Origin: Nocardia pseudobrasiliensis NBRC 108224
Lineage (GTDB): Bacteria; Actinomycetota; Actinomycetes; Mycobacteriales; Mycobacteriaceae
NCBI RefSeq assembly: GCF_001613105.1
Contig: NZ_BDBS01000031.1
Coordinates: 62,001 to 126,000, forward strand
DNA length: 64,000 nucleotides
Reading direction: 5' to 3'
Below the pieces are notes generated by a model that saw only the letters and a program-made list of their open reading frames with translations, ran no database searches and was not told where the DNA came from. Positions 42,473 to 51,076 of this stretch are shown in pieces (position 1 is the stretch's first letter; each line of letters opens with the position of its first letter). The translations under genes were made by a program, and so were the position numbers.

Positions 42473-42673
42473 TGGGACATCTTCCCCTGCGAATGGACGA
42501 TGAGATGCGGATCCCGCGCAGGGCGCCAGGCGGCCCCGGCTTCGATCGGTCCAACAAGATCTCGTAGTCGCCGAAGTTCTGCGGTAGCGTGAAACGATCA
42601 CGCACGTGGCGGGGCGGCGTGATCGAACAGCTCGTGCGGAATGGTCGGATCTGCTTGTACGAGAGGAGATTTC

Positions 42674-43135
42674 ATGCGCACCAGAAATTTGTCCCGAATG
42701 TTCGGAGTGCCCGCGCTGGCAGCGGTCCCGCTTCTCGTCGGCGCCGTACCGGCGGAGGCCGCGCCGGACGGACAATCCTGGGACACCATTTTCACCGCGG
42801 CCCGATCGGGACTCTGTGTCGGCCGCATCGACCCCGGTATCGGCTACGGCGGGCTCGCGAACGGCGCGGCCCTGTTCAACTTCCAGGCAACACTGTGGGG
42901 CGTCGGCGACTGCCGGGTGACCATCACCGCGGACTGGCGCAACACCGACAACGGACGCAGCGGGTCGGTGAGCCAGGAGATCACCGGACCGGGCTATCAC
43001 CATTACGGCGCCGAACCACGGATCTACCCGGGCCCAGGCCACATCACCGTCACCTTCACCATGGACGCCCTGTCGGCGCCCGCCCCTGCTCACGGTGAAT
43101 GGCTCATGCCCCAACTGCCGGGCGACGGGAGTTAG
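42674..43135 (+). CDS. Secreted hypothetical protein
   Basis: The 153-residue protein has a signal peptide ('MFGVPALAAVPLLVGAVPAEA', cleavage before APDG) and a mature beta-rich domain with Cys in 'SGLCVGRID' and 'VGDCRVTIT', then 'GYHHYGAEPRIYPGPGHITVTFTMD'. GAGAGGAG precedes the ATG. Small exported proteins of this sort are common in Nocardia-like genomes; no function is known. It converges with a TetR-like remnant that overlaps its 3' end. Confidence 0.8.
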   Translation: MRTRNLSRMFGVPALAAVPLLVGAVPAEAAPDGQSWDTIFTAARSGLCVGRIDPGIGYGGLANGAALFNFQATLWGVGDCRVTITADWRNTDNGRSGSVSQEITGPGYHHYGAEPRIYPGPGHITVTFTMDALSAPAPAHGEWLMPQLPGDGS

Positions 43136-43275
43136 CGGCCTTCAGATAGGCATCGACGACCGGATCCAGCCGGGCGGCCGCCGAGCGGCGGGTCAGACAG
43201 GTGGTCAAGGTCAGCTCGAATCCGGAAAAGTGCAGGGCTGCCAGACCTTCGGCGGCCGCGACCGCGGCCTCGAGA
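43104..43275 (-). pseudogene. Possible remnant of a TetR-type regulator C-terminus
   Basis: The minus-strand frame ending at TGA 43104 reads 'LEAAVAAAEGLAALHF', 'SGFELTLTTCLTRRSAAARL' and 'DPVVDAYLKAANSRR', a helical stretch like the ligand-domain end of TetR regulators. No helix-turn-helix is found upstream, where QueE-like sequence begins on the other strand. The fragment is short, so the family call is tentative. Confidence 0.35.
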
Positions 43276-43702
43276 TAGAGATCGAAACCAACGGAACCCG
43301 CAGCCCGCTCGCCGCTCTGGTCCGCCCCGAGGTCCGATTCAACGTGTCACCGAAACTGGCGCACTCCGGTGACCCACAGGCACGAAGAATCGTCCCCGCC
43401 GCACTGACGAGACTCGCCGAAACCCCGGCGCCGTATTCAAGTTCGTCTGCCGAAGTCCCACCGATCTCGACGAGGTCGCCGACCTGGTGAACCGATTCGG
43501 CCTTCGCTCGGTATGGATCATGCCCGGAGGCCGAAGCGCAGAGCAGATCACCAAACATCTGGAGGCCCTGGCCGACGCGGTGATCGACCGCAGGTGGAAT
43601 CTCACGACAAGGCTCCAAACCCTGGCTTGGGGCCAGCGCAGAGGAGTTCGACTTCAGTCTCGGGCCGGTTCGCCGGCTGTCCCCGGTGCCGTTCTGCGGT
43701 AG
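43271..43702 (+). pseudogene. QueE (7-carboxy-7-deazaguanine synthase) remnant with frameshift
   Basis: Two adjacent frames together give the C-terminal ~130 residues of a QueE-like radical SAM protein: 'LEIEIETNGTRSPLAALV', 'RPEVRFNVSPKLAHSGDP', 'AALTRLAETP', then after a frame change 'GAVFKFVCRSPTDLDEVADL', 'SVWIMPGGRSAEQITKHLEA' and 'NLTTRLQTLAWGQRRGV'. The N-terminal CxxxCxxC half is absent. Restoring one C in the CCCC run near 43422 rejoins the frames. Truncation means it cannot be functional whether or not the frameshift is real. Confidence 0.75.
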
Positions 43703-43742
43703 AGGCCGCAGTACTCGTGCGAGGGTGGCGGATACCACCGGG

Positions 43743-44405
43743 TTACGGACCGACGGTGATCATGTGCCCCTGGTCGGTGGGATTGTTCACGATGAGGGTG
43801 GCCGACACCGTCTCCCAGGAATTCCCTGTCGGACAGGAGGCGTCACCGGATCTCCTTGTCGGCACGTAATCGAGGACCGTCATCGTCGGCAGCGACTTCA
43901 GACCGCCGTTGTCGACGCTGTTGGTGTAGGTGCCGGACACCGTGGCGGGTCCGTCCGGCGCGTAGACGGTGGTGCAATTCGCTGCCCCGCCGGTTGTGGT
44001 GGTCACTCCCCCTTGCGGAATGATCAGATCGGCGGCGATCGGTGACCCGTTCTGTGCCGCCATTCCCCAGATGCCGGTCGTCTTGACCGTGCGATCGGGC
44101 TCGTCGAAGTCGCATTTGCTCAGAGCCAGCGGGCCGAGCGACACGATCACCGGACCGCTGGTGTTCTTGTTGTTCGGTGCCGCGGGAACGGAACCGCCAC
44201 TGGATATGGCGGTATAGCACGTGGTCTTCGAGATGCCTGTCCCGAAGACCACCGGACCCATGTTCGCGGTAGCGACACCGGCTCCGGCCGGGCTGACCGT
44301 GGTCGAGTCCTCGGCCCGCGCCGGACCAGCGCCGACTGCCATCGCGGCGGCGGTACAACTCACCGCGATCAGGGCCGCCCGTACGCGGGACAGTTTTCCG
44401 AACAT
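43743..44405 (-). CDS. Secreted hypothetical protein
   Basis: The 220-residue protein has a signal peptide ('ALIAVSCTAAAMAVGAG', cleavage at ARA-ED) and a Thr/Gly/Ser-rich beta mature domain with Cys in 'KTTCYTAIS', 'LSKCDFDE', 'AANCTTVY' and 'DASCPTG', an even number suited to two disulfides. GAAGGAG lies 8 nt before the ATG. It resembles exported immunoglobulin-like or coat-type proteins only in general character. Function unknown; single gene. Confidence 0.82.
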   Translation of the reverse strand: MFGKLSRVRAALIAVSCTAAAMAVGAGPARAEDSTTVSPAGAGVATANMGPVVFGTGISKTTCYTAISSGGSVPAAPNNKNTSGPVIVSLGPLALSKCDFDEPDRTVKTTGIWGMAAQNGSPIAADLIIPQGGVTTTTGGAANCTTVYAPDGPATVSGTYTNSVDNGGLKSLPTMTVLDYVPTRRSGDASCPTGNSWETVSATLIVNNPTDQGHMITVGP

Positions 44406-45214
44406 TGCAAACTCCTTCGAGCGACACGAGGCTGGCGATCTCGGCCCGGCCGAAACCGGAGGCAAGGCAGGTTCGCGGAATGATCGGATTGCGGTATCAC
44501 GCCCCCGCGATCCATCATCGAGCGCCCCTGCCTGTCCGGTAAAGCCCCTACTACCGTCGGGACCGGACTGTTCCGGTGGCCGATCGACTCTCTGGCACAA
44601 CGACATCGGGCCGAGCGCGGGAATACACACCGATACCGGCCAAGATCGTTGTCGGCGACCACCTGCTGGCGCGCAGGTTCGTGGCGCGGGATCGGCCGTG
44701 GTCCTCGAATGCGACGGTGGGACCAGGGAGTCGACTCTTGAGGAACGGAATTGAAGACGGCACTGGTCGAGCGGGCCACTGGGACGCCTCGGTGGCATCG
44801 ACGACCCGCTGCAGGGTGGGATCGGCTTCCCAAAGCCGCGCCAGACGGGCAGCGAAAAGCGTTCGTGGCGAAACATTCTCAGGATCAGCGCCCAGACCGA
44901 TCAAACTCCAAGCCATTACGACCGTGGCGGGATCGATCACGGCCCACATATCGACGACACCTCATCCACTCGTCGGCCCTATCATGCGTTATCCGCCGGC
45001 CGGATTCGGGTGAAACGCGGCCTGCTGCTTGATATTCGATGGGCGGTGATCGAGGCCCGTGCACGGGTTGGTCAGCCCCCCAGATTTTGGGGGCGCTTCG
45101 CCTAGCTAACGAAGTCCGGGGGTCATCCGACGATCAAACCATAAGTCCGAAAAGCCCAAAGGTGCAAAAGCTCTCGTCGCGGGTCGGGTCGCCTCGGGTG
45201 GCTATCTCGCAGCC
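44406..45214. other. Gene-poor region upstream of a DUF3558 lipoprotein
   Basis: In this 809-bp gap a minus-strand frame at 44551-44949 has a protein-like first half ('WAVIDPATVVMAWSLIGLGA', 'RTLFAARLARLWEADPTL') but a low-complexity end and no clear ribosome site, so it is not called as a gene. Near 45077 a hairpin precedes the lipoprotein gene. Otherwise I see nothing definite. Confidence 0.45.
45077..45093 (+). other. Hairpin upstream of DUF3558 gene
   Basis: CCCCCA (45077-45082) and TGGGGG (45088-45093) form a 6-bp stem with a GATTT loop, followed by CTTCG and CGAAG arms near 45096-45114. It lies ~120 bp before the lipoprotein start; it could be a leader structure or a weak terminator. 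Confidence 0.35.
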
Positions 45215-45859
45215 ATGGCCGGAGCCGTCATGCTGATCGCGGGCTGCGGCACCACAACAAACAGCTCGCCGGGTCCGACCGGGCCCGGGTCGACCACCCC
45301 GGCTGCTGCCACCACAACGGCTGGCACCGCAGAGGCATCAGCGTCGCAACCCGCTCCGGCCGAGGATGTCGTCACAAAGTCCACGAACACCGCAGCCCCT
45401 GCCCCCAGCGTGGAAAACCCCTCCACCACAACAGCGCCGGCTGCCGCTTCGGTGTGGGACGCTTGCTCGCTGTCGGAATCCGCGCTCGCCGCCGCGGGTT
45501 TGGATACGGCTTCCAAGGCGCGCGTGCCCGACGCCGGGAACCCGGCCGCCCGCGTGTGCAAGTGGCAATCCGCCGATCGGTCCTACGAACTGGTCGTCAC
45601 CGCCTCCGACCGCACCTTCGACGATCAGCTCGCCTCCGGTCGGTACACCGATGTGCGCAGGACCCAGTGCTACGGCCGGGACTTGGCCGTGTACCGCGCG
45701 GCGCAGGACACCGCCAAACTCGGTTGCTACGCCGGAACGCCAGCCGCCTTCGGCAGCATCGTGTTCACGGTGCGCAACGACCGCACCCAGAGCGGCGAAG
45801 CCGAACCATGCGCCATAGCGAATCGTCTCGGAGCCGCACTGTTCAGGTCGCTCCCGTAA
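45215..45859 (+). CDS. DUF3558 family lipoprotein
   Basis: This 214-residue protein has lipobox 'LIAGC' at residues 7-11, a Thr/Ala/Ser/Pro-rich linker to ~80, and a DUF3558 domain: 'WDACSLSESALAAAGLDT', 'RVCKWQSADRSYELVVTAS', 'QCYGRDLAVYRAAQDTAKLGCYAG' and 'EAEPCAIANRLG'. Cysteines pair as in the family. The signal peptide is abnormally short with no basic residues after the only ATG; the frame is open upstream ('KSEKPKGAKALVAGRVASGG') without a start codon, so the true start may be lost or misread. A paralogue lies at 51077. Confidence 0.8.
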   Translation: MAGAVMLIAGCGTTTNSSPGPTGPGSTTPAAATTTAGTAEASASQPAPAEDVVTKSTNTAAPAPSVENPSTTTAPAAASVWDACSLSESALAAAGLDTASKARVPDAGNPAARVCKWQSADRSYELVVTASDRTFDDQLASGRYTDVRRTQCYGRDLAVYRAAQDTAKLGCYAGTPAAFGSIVFTVRNDRTQSGEAEPCAIANRLGAALFRSLP

Positions 45860-46128
45860 CCCGTCACGAACAAGACCTCCGGCGGCTCGAGAATCAGCCC
45901 GCCCGCGCGGCAATCATGCTGGAGCCGACCGGAGGCGTGTGACTTCGAAGGTTCACCATCGCCCCGCCGACTTCCATCTTCTCCGCCCGCTGCCGCGGCA
46001 AGGCCAATTGTTCGGGATGGCTTTCTCCGACAAGTACGAATACGACAATCGACCCTATGAGTGGTTCTCCGGATCGAAGGCGGCCCGCCACCGCTGGCGT
46101 GGTACCGGATTGCCATGTGGTGATCGGT

Positions 46129-46287
46129 TCAGGGATTGGACGGGCGCGTTTCGGTCCAATCGACCAGAAGCTGCCGTTCGCTGAACAACCAGCGGCGGTC
46201 CGCGCAGTGGGCATAGGCGTCGAACAGTTCGCGAATCGCCAGCCGATCGGCGGCCTCCTGCGGTGATACGGCCACATGAGTACTCAT
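46129..46287 (-). pseudogene. SnoaL-like protein with internal deletion
   Basis: The short frame joins a normal SnoaL/NTF2 N-terminus ('SPQEAADRLAIRELFDAYAH', then CADRR) directly to its usual C-terminus ('WLFSERQLLVDWTETRP'), with the ~80 middle residues missing in frame. It lies just before the tRNA-Tyr gene. The frame can be extended across the tRNA on the minus strand, but that upstream part is an artefact. It is presumably not functional. Confidence 0.6.
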
Positions 46288-46444
46288 CGGCATCACCGTG
46301 GAGCGGAGGCCGGGAAATTCGCGCTCATACTGGAAATCGTCCGCCGCATAACGAAGGGAGAGCGATCGTGCGGCTCGCGCGATATCGCTGTGCTCCACCG
46401 CTCGACCGGGCGCGCTGAAATCACGCTGCGCCGTCGAGCATTCG

Positions 46445-46527
46445 GGGCGGCGTCGACGTCGGAGAGTCGGGCTCGGCTGTAAACCGAGTGCCTCATGCTG
46501 AGTGGGTTCGAATCCCACCCGCCCCAC
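46445..46527 (+). tRNA. tRNA-Tyr (anticodon GTA)
   Basis: Acceptor stem GGGGCGG (46445-46451) pairs perfectly with CCGCCCC (46520-46526). The anticodon arm is CTCGG-CTGTAAA-CCGAG (46473-46489) with anticodon GTA. The variable region TGCCTCATGCTGA resembles tyrosine class II arms, and the T arm is GTGGG-TTCGAAT-CCCAC. The D arm is irregular: C at the position of U8, and a TCGA/TCGG stem with C where A14 is expected. CCA is not encoded. Probably functional, but the D arm leaves a possibility of a degenerate copy. Confidence 0.85.
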
Positions 46528-46548
46528 GGTGCGGTCGGTCTGCGCGAC

Positions 46549-46597
46549 GAGATCGACTGCGGCGCTGAACATGCGGTATTGCCGATGAGCGAGTATC
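46549..46597. repeat. Dispersed intergenic repeat R1, copy B
   Basis: This copy, GAGATCGACTGCGGCGCTGA onward to the shared TATTGCCGATGAGCGAGTAT block, matches copies C (50954) and D (52080) at most positions over ~47 bp. It lies 22 bp after the tRNA-Tyr and 3' of the minus-strand BBE oxidoreductase gene. In the shared frame it reads EIDCGAE...LPMSEY. Confidence 0.75.
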
Positions 46598-46658
46598 TAA
46601 TGGGATACGCGGTCGGCTCCGACGGCCGTGCAGTCGTACTGCTGTGCCGGTTGGAGTT

Positions 46659-48110
46659 CTAATTCGGTGGGATGCTGAGTTTGTGGTGGAACAAGTTGGT
46701 GGGGTCGTATTTTCGTTTGAGTTCTGACAGGCGGGCCAGGTGGTTGCCCCAGTAAGCGGTCGAGATGTCGTCGGAGGTGGCGTTTTCGGCCAGGTCGTCA
46801 TCGCCGATGTAGCCGCCGGCGCTGTAAGGGCGGAAGACGTTGTAGGCCTCGTTCAGCCAGATGTCGTTGGCTCGGCCGGCCTGGATGAGGCTGTCCTCGT
46901 CGGGGAAGTCCGCGAGTTCGAACCAGCTGGACATGCCCATCGCCCAGGTGGCGCCGCGGACCGGGATCGCGGTGTCGCCCAGCAGGGGGCCGTCGTCGGG
47001 GTTCAGGCTGACCAGTTGGATTCGGCTGCCGGTCAACGGTTGTCGGGCGACGATCTCGGCAAGGTGGTTGATGCATTCGGCGTTGAGCGGTTCGGGGAGG
47101 AATCCGGCGCGGATGGTCATGTAGCGCAGGTGTTCGTCGTGTTCGCGTTCGATGGCGCTCAGATCGCTGTACCAGGGCGCCGAGGTCTGGGTCAGGCCGA
47201 AGTCGCGCACCGATTCCAGGAAGCTGACCATCTTGACCTGCTTGGCGGTGGTCGGCGGCAATGCGGCGTCCAGGTCGGCGAGCACGGTGTCGCGTTCGGT
47301 TCCGGTGTCGGTCAGAACGGCGCCGACGAACTCCACTTCGCCGAGCCAGAGACAGATCCACGGGTTGGCGGTGCGCGACATCGACAGCGCGTAATTCTGT
47401 AACAGGGTGAAATGCTTCGCGAAGTCGATGTCAGAGCGTTTCCACTTGTAGGAGAACCGCGCCACCGCGCGCGGGGCCTTGGTCAGTTCTATTTTCGCTC
47501 GGGTGATGATGCCGAAGGAGCCGGTGCCGTTGCCTCGGACGGCCCAGAACAGATCCGGGTTGGTGGTCTTGTCGGCCACCCGCAGTTCGCCGTCGGCGGT
47601 GACGATCTCGACCTGCAGGATCTGGTCGGTGAGGATGCCGGCGGTGCGGGAGTAGTGACCGTAGCCGCCGCATTGCAGCTGACCACCGATCCCGACAGTG
47701 ACGCAGCTGCCCGCGGGCACCATGAACCCGCCCTGGTTGAACGCTTCTCGGTACAGGTCGCCGAGCAGAACACCGCCTCCGACGATCGCGACCTGCTCAT
47801 CGGATCGGATCTCGATCTTGTTGAATTTCACCATGTCGACGACCAGAGCCTTGTCGTCCTCGCCGCCGAGACTCAACCCCTCGAACGAGTGCCCACCCGA
47901 ACGGGCCACCACCCGGGCGCCGGCTCTTGCGCGTACGCAGTCGAGCACGGTCTGTATCTCTTCAACACTCGTCGGCTGAACGATGCCCAGTGGCCGATAG
48001 CGGTTGCGGACATTCCAGGTGGCCCTCGCCCGGTCGAAGTCGGGATCGCCGGGAAAGCTCATCCGCGTCGTCGGTAGCTTGCCGTGAAGAAGCGTCCGGA
48101 TCTCGGTCAC
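46659..48110 (-). CDS. BBE-type FAD-linked oxidase
   Basis: The 483-residue enzyme has a PP-loop FAD domain with 'ARVVARSGGHSFEG' (His for covalent 8-alpha FAD link) and 'PAGSCVTVGIGGQLQCGGYG' (Cys for the 6-S-cysteinyl link). A substrate domain and the C-terminal BBE motif 'KRKYDPTNLFHHKLSIPP' complete it. Bicovalent members oxidise sugars, alcohols or alkaloid/polyketide intermediates, producing H2O2. No signal peptide is seen. The substrate is unknown. Single gene. Confidence 0.94.
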   Translation of the reverse strand: MTEIRTLLHGKLPTTRMSFPGDPDFDRARATWNVRNRYRPLGIVQPTSVEEIQTVLDCVRARAGARVVARSGGHSFEGLSLGGEDDKALVVDMVKFNKIEIRSDEQVAIVGGGVLLGDLYREAFNQGGFMVPAGSCVTVGIGGQLQCGGYGHYSRTAGILTDQILQVEIVTADGELRVADKTTNPDLFWAVRGNGTGSFGIITRAKIELTKAPRAVARFSYKWKRSDIDFAKHFTLLQNYALSMSRTANPWICLWLGEVEFVGAVLTDTGTERDTVLADLDAALPPTTAKQVKMVSFLESVRDFGLTQTSAPWYSDLSAIEREHDEHLRYMTIRAGFLPEPLNAECINHLAEIVARQPLTGSRIQLVSLNPDDGPLLGDTAIPVRGATWAMGMSSWFELADFPDEDSLIQAGRANDIWLNEAYNVFRPYSAGGYIGDDDLAENATSDDISTAYWGNHLARLSELKRKYDPTNLFHHKLSIPPN

Positions 48111-48205
48111 GAACTAGGTTCCTCTCGTCGGTGACACATCCGTTCCCGCCGCCAACAATGCAGGCCGATCGGCGGTGAACCGTTCAGCTCGGCGGGTGTG
48201 TCGCA

Positions 48206-49081
48206 ATGGCGGTAGATCGTGATCGCGACAAGATGGTGACCATGACGGAGCCCTCCCCGCCCGCGCCCGGCCGGACCACGCTCGTGCTGGGCGGAACCGG
48301 CCCGGTGCGAATGGGATGGCTGGTGGGGCTGATGAACGGGCTGGCCGCCCGCGGAGTACAGCTGTGCGAGGCCGACCGGATCGTGGGCACCTCCGGGGGT
48401 GCGCTCGCGTCCGCAATGCTGACCACCCACGGGGATCTCATGCGGTTGCTGGGTCCCGACGCTTCGCCCGCGCCACCGGCCGATTCCCAGGCCGCCACCG
48501 ACGCACTGACGATGCTCGGTGAGCCGGGCCTGGACCTGGCGCAGGCACGGCGCAAGGCGGGTGAGAAAGCCGTCGCGGCTGCGAGCAGCGATCCACGAGA
48601 ACACATCGCCCGCATGCGCGCGCTGACCGGAACCGAATCCTGGCCGCCACGGGATCTCGTGATCACCGCCGTTGACATCACCACCGGTGACCTACACGGG
48701 TGGACACGCGACGGCGAGGCGTCACTCCCCGAAGCCATGGCAGCCAGCACCGCGGTACCCGGCGTACTGCCCCCGATTCCCATCGGCGGCCGCTCCTACA
48801 TCGACGGCGGCGTCGGTTCCGCCATCAACGCCCACCTGGCCGCCGGCGCGGACCTGATCATCATCATCGACGCCGTGGCCGACGAATTCTCGCGCCTGCC
48901 CACCGATCAGGACCTCGGCCGAGCCACCGTCCTGACACTCGTACCCGACGACGCCGCGATCGCCGCATGCGGCACCGACATCTTCGACCTCACCCGCCAG
49001 CCCGCCGCCTACGACGCCGGTCTGCGCCAATCCGAGGACGCGGCAACACGATTGAAGGAATTCGACTGGCCGACCCACTGA
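48206..49081 (+). CDS. Patatin-like phospholipase
   Basis: This 291-residue protein has the patatin elements: Gly-rich 'LVLGGTGPVRMGWLVGL', nucleophile Ser in 'RIVGTSGGALASAML' (GxSxG) and catalytic Asp in 'SYIDGGVGSAIN' (DGG), with 'STAVPGVLPPIPIGG' before it. It should act as a cytoplasmic acyl hydrolase on phospholipids or other lipids. Methionines at residues 10 and 13 (ATG 48242) are alternative starts. Divergent from the BBE oxidase. Confidence 0.93.
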   Translation: MAVDRDRDKMVTMTEPSPPAPGRTTLVLGGTGPVRMGWLVGLMNGLAARGVQLCEADRIVGTSGGALASAMLTTHGDLMRLLGPDASPAPPADSQAATDALTMLGEPGLDLAQARRKAGEKAVAAASSDPREHIARMRALTGTESWPPRDLVITAVDITTGDLHGWTRDGEASLPEAMAASTAVPGVLPPIPIGGRSYIDGGVGSAINAHLAAGADLIIIIDAVADEFSRLPTDQDLGRATVLTLVPDDAAIAACGTDIFDLTRQPAAYDAGLRQSEDAATRLKEFDWPTH

Positions 49082-49242
49082 CCATCTCCAGCGGTGACAC
49101 GCAGGCATCACATTTGCCGTCCCTGGGCACCTGCCCCGAACCCGAAGCCCTGGGGGGACCGCGCTGTCGCAGCCGCCTCCCACGAATATCCGCACATGCC
49201 GCGTGTAGCGCGGTTCGACGCGGCTGTGCCCACTCCCGGAAG

Positions 49243-49281
49243 GTCAACGGGCCGAGAACATCTCGGCCCGCCGAACGCACC
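49243..49281. repeat. Dispersed repeat R3 with perfect hairpin, copy 1
   Basis: GGGCCGAGA (49249-49257) and TCTCGGCCC (49261-49269) form a 9-bp perfect hairpin with a 3-nt loop. The hairpin and its flanks (GTCAA before, GCCG-ACGC after) recur at 53213-53249. It lies 3' of the patatin gene, where it may act as a terminator, in a 277-bp gap without genes. Confidence 0.75.
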
Positions 49282-49358
49282 ATATTGCCGACTTCCAGAT
49301 TTGCGCACGGTGGAGAAATGATTCGAAGACTGCGATGTGTGTGAATTAGCCTGGCCTG

Positions 49359-50381
49359 GTGGCGGAGACGGTGAACCGGCAGTGGATTGTGCGGAGGCGG
49401 CCCGAGGGGGCTTTGCGGGATGGGGATTTCGAGCTCAGGAGCGTTCCGGTTCCCGCTCCCGGGCCGGGCGAAGCCCTGGTCAGGGTGCATCGGCTGGGTA
49501 TTGATCCCACGCAACGGGGTTGGCTCAACGATGCGGACAACTACGTCGATGCGGTCCCGGTCGGCTCGGTGATGCGGGGCAGCGGGGTGGGACAGGTGGT
49601 GCGTTCGAACACCGCGAGCTATCCGGTGGGTAGCTGGGTCGCCGGTATGGTCGGCTGGCAGGATTATGTCGTCGCTTCCGCGGGGGGATTGTTCGGGCTG
49701 AACGTGGTGCCCGACGGTGTACCCCCCACGATGATGTTGACCTTGTTCGGAGCTCCCGGTTTGACCGCGTACTTCGGCATGACCGATATCGGCCGGCCCG
49801 AGCCCGGCCGGACAGTGCTGGTGTCGGCTGCGGCCGGTGTGACCGGATCGATCGCGGGACAGATCGCGAAAGTCTTGGGCTGTACCGTTATCGGCATCGC
49901 GGGCGGTCCGGACAAGTGCGGGTGGATCACTGATCGTGCGGGCCTGCACGCCGCCATCGACTACAAACACGATGACATCGACGCTTGTTTGACCCGCATG
50001 GCCCCGGACGGTATCGACGTCTTCTTCGATGGTGTCGGCGGTCGAATTCTCGAGCACGGCCTGGCGCACCTTGCCCCCGGCGCCCGTGTTGTCCTGGCCG
50101 GTGCGATCTCTTCCGGGTACCACGGCTCGGACCCGCAGTACGGGCCGCGGAACTACATGCAGCTGGCCATGCGCCGAGCACGCATGGAGGGGTTCATCTT
50201 TCTCGACTACCTCGACCGCTTCCCCGAGGCGTTCACAGCGTTGCGCGAATGGCACGACCAGGGCGAACTCACCATCGCCGAAACCGTGAGCAGCGGATTG
50301 GAATTCGCACCGAGCGCACTGCGCGCTGTCTTCGAGGGCGGCAATCTCGGTAAGCAGCTGGTCGACATCGTGAAATCCTGA
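49359..50381 (+). CDS. NADP-dependent MDR oxidoreductase (CurA/prostaglandin reductase-like)
   Basis: The 340-residue protein is a zinc-independent medium-chain reductase: 'RQWIVRRRPEGALRDGDFEL' and 'RGWLNDADNY' at the start, 'GAPGLTAYFGMTDIGRPEPG', cofactor motif 'VSAAAGVTGSIAGQIAKVLG', and 'NYMQLAMRRARMEGFIFLDYLDRFPEA'. This family reduces activated C=C bonds of enones and alkenals with NADPH. GTG start at 49359. Single gene. Confidence 0.94.
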   Translation: MAETVNRQWIVRRRPEGALRDGDFELRSVPVPAPGPGEALVRVHRLGIDPTQRGWLNDADNYVDAVPVGSVMRGSGVGQVVRSNTASYPVGSWVAGMVGWQDYVVASAGGLFGLNVVPDGVPPTMMLTLFGAPGLTAYFGMTDIGRPEPGRTVLVSAAAGVTGSIAGQIAKVLGCTVIGIAGGPDKCGWITDRAGLHAAIDYKHDDIDACLTRMAPDGIDVFFDGVGGRILEHGLAHLAPGARVVLAGAISSGYHGSDPQYGPRNYMQLAMRRARMEGFIFLDYLDRFPEAFTALREWHDQGELTIAETVSSGLEFAPSALRAVFEGGNLGKQLVDIVKS

Positions 50382-50587
50382 AACCCGCCGACCATCGAGG
50401 GCGGCAGACGCACGCCGTATGGCAAGTCAACCGGATGTCACGGTCCGACTGTCCGCTATTGCCGCTGGTCGCGGGGTGGTCGACTGCTCAGATCGATTGG
50501 CCGACAGAGCTTTCCAGCGCGGCTGCATACCGCGCTGATCTCTCCCGCCGGGCGCACAGTTCACCTCGTCTATAGCTGCGTCCCTGA

Positions 50588-50926
50588 TCAAGCCGATGGA
50601 AGGGACAGCTCGCGGCCGTCGAGCACTTCGATCCCGGTCACAGCTCTCCCTGCAGGGTCGAAATTCAGCAAGGCGATAGTTTCGCCATCACGTTCCAGCT
50701 CAATGACGCCTGGGCTGGGCGAACCGACCGGTGCGGTCAACAGGACCAGACAGGCGGGTGTGCAGGTACACCGACCATAGAACCGCAGAGCCTGGATAGT
50801 CCGGGCAAGCCGCGCGTCCTCGTCTGTCAACAACTCGGCGACTTCGATGGCCAGGCCGGGAAAAACCTCGGCCAGGCGCGGGAACCGAACCGCCGTCATG
50901 TCCGAAGGGTACTCGCGGGGGTGCAT
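50588..50926 (-). CDS. Small hypothetical protein with CTCTPAC motif
   Basis: The 112-residue protein (ATG 50899 possible, giving 103) has 'LAEVFPGLAIEVAELLTDED', a Cys-rich 'GRCTCTPACLVLLTAP', and a C-terminal beta segment 'VIELERDGETIALLNFDPAG'. The three clustered Cys could bind metal, but no second cluster is seen. No family recognised. Base composition is typical of the genome. Confidence 0.65.
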   Translation of the reverse strand: MHPREYPSDMTAVRFPRLAEVFPGLAIEVAELLTDEDARLARTIQALRFYGRCTCTPACLVLLTAPVGSPSPGVIELERDGETIALLNFDPAGRAVTGIEVLDGRELSLPSA

Positions 50927-50953
50927 AACGTCGCTGGCCGGGCGTTCGGCACG

Positions 50954-51000
50954 CGAGATCGATTGCGGGGCAGAACATCCGGTATTGCCGATGAGCGGGT
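50954..51000. repeat. Dispersed intergenic repeat R1, copy C
   Basis: This copy begins GAGATCGATTGCGGGGCAGA and ends with the shared GGTATTGCCGATGAGCGGG. It matches copy B over ~47 bp with few changes and reads EIDCGAEHPVLPMSG in the common frame. It lies 3' of the minus-strand DUF3558 gene. Confidence 0.75.
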
Positions 51001-51076
51001 GCTCGACCGGCCCCCGATCAAGCCGAGCAGCGTTTGTGCTGATACGCGAAGAGTTGCGTGCGGCCTGCTTGGCCGG

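Noticed and set aside
44551..44949. Minus-strand hypothetical gene
   Set aside because: The first half is protein-like but the remainder is low-complexity, the start lacks a ribosome site, and plus-strand frames are equally open.
46288..46572. Minus-strand frame with 'RVGFEPTQHEALGL' continuing into the SnoaL fragment
   Set aside because: This peptide is the antisense reading of the tRNA-Tyr gene, a well-known annotation artefact; only the part below 46287 resembles a protein family.
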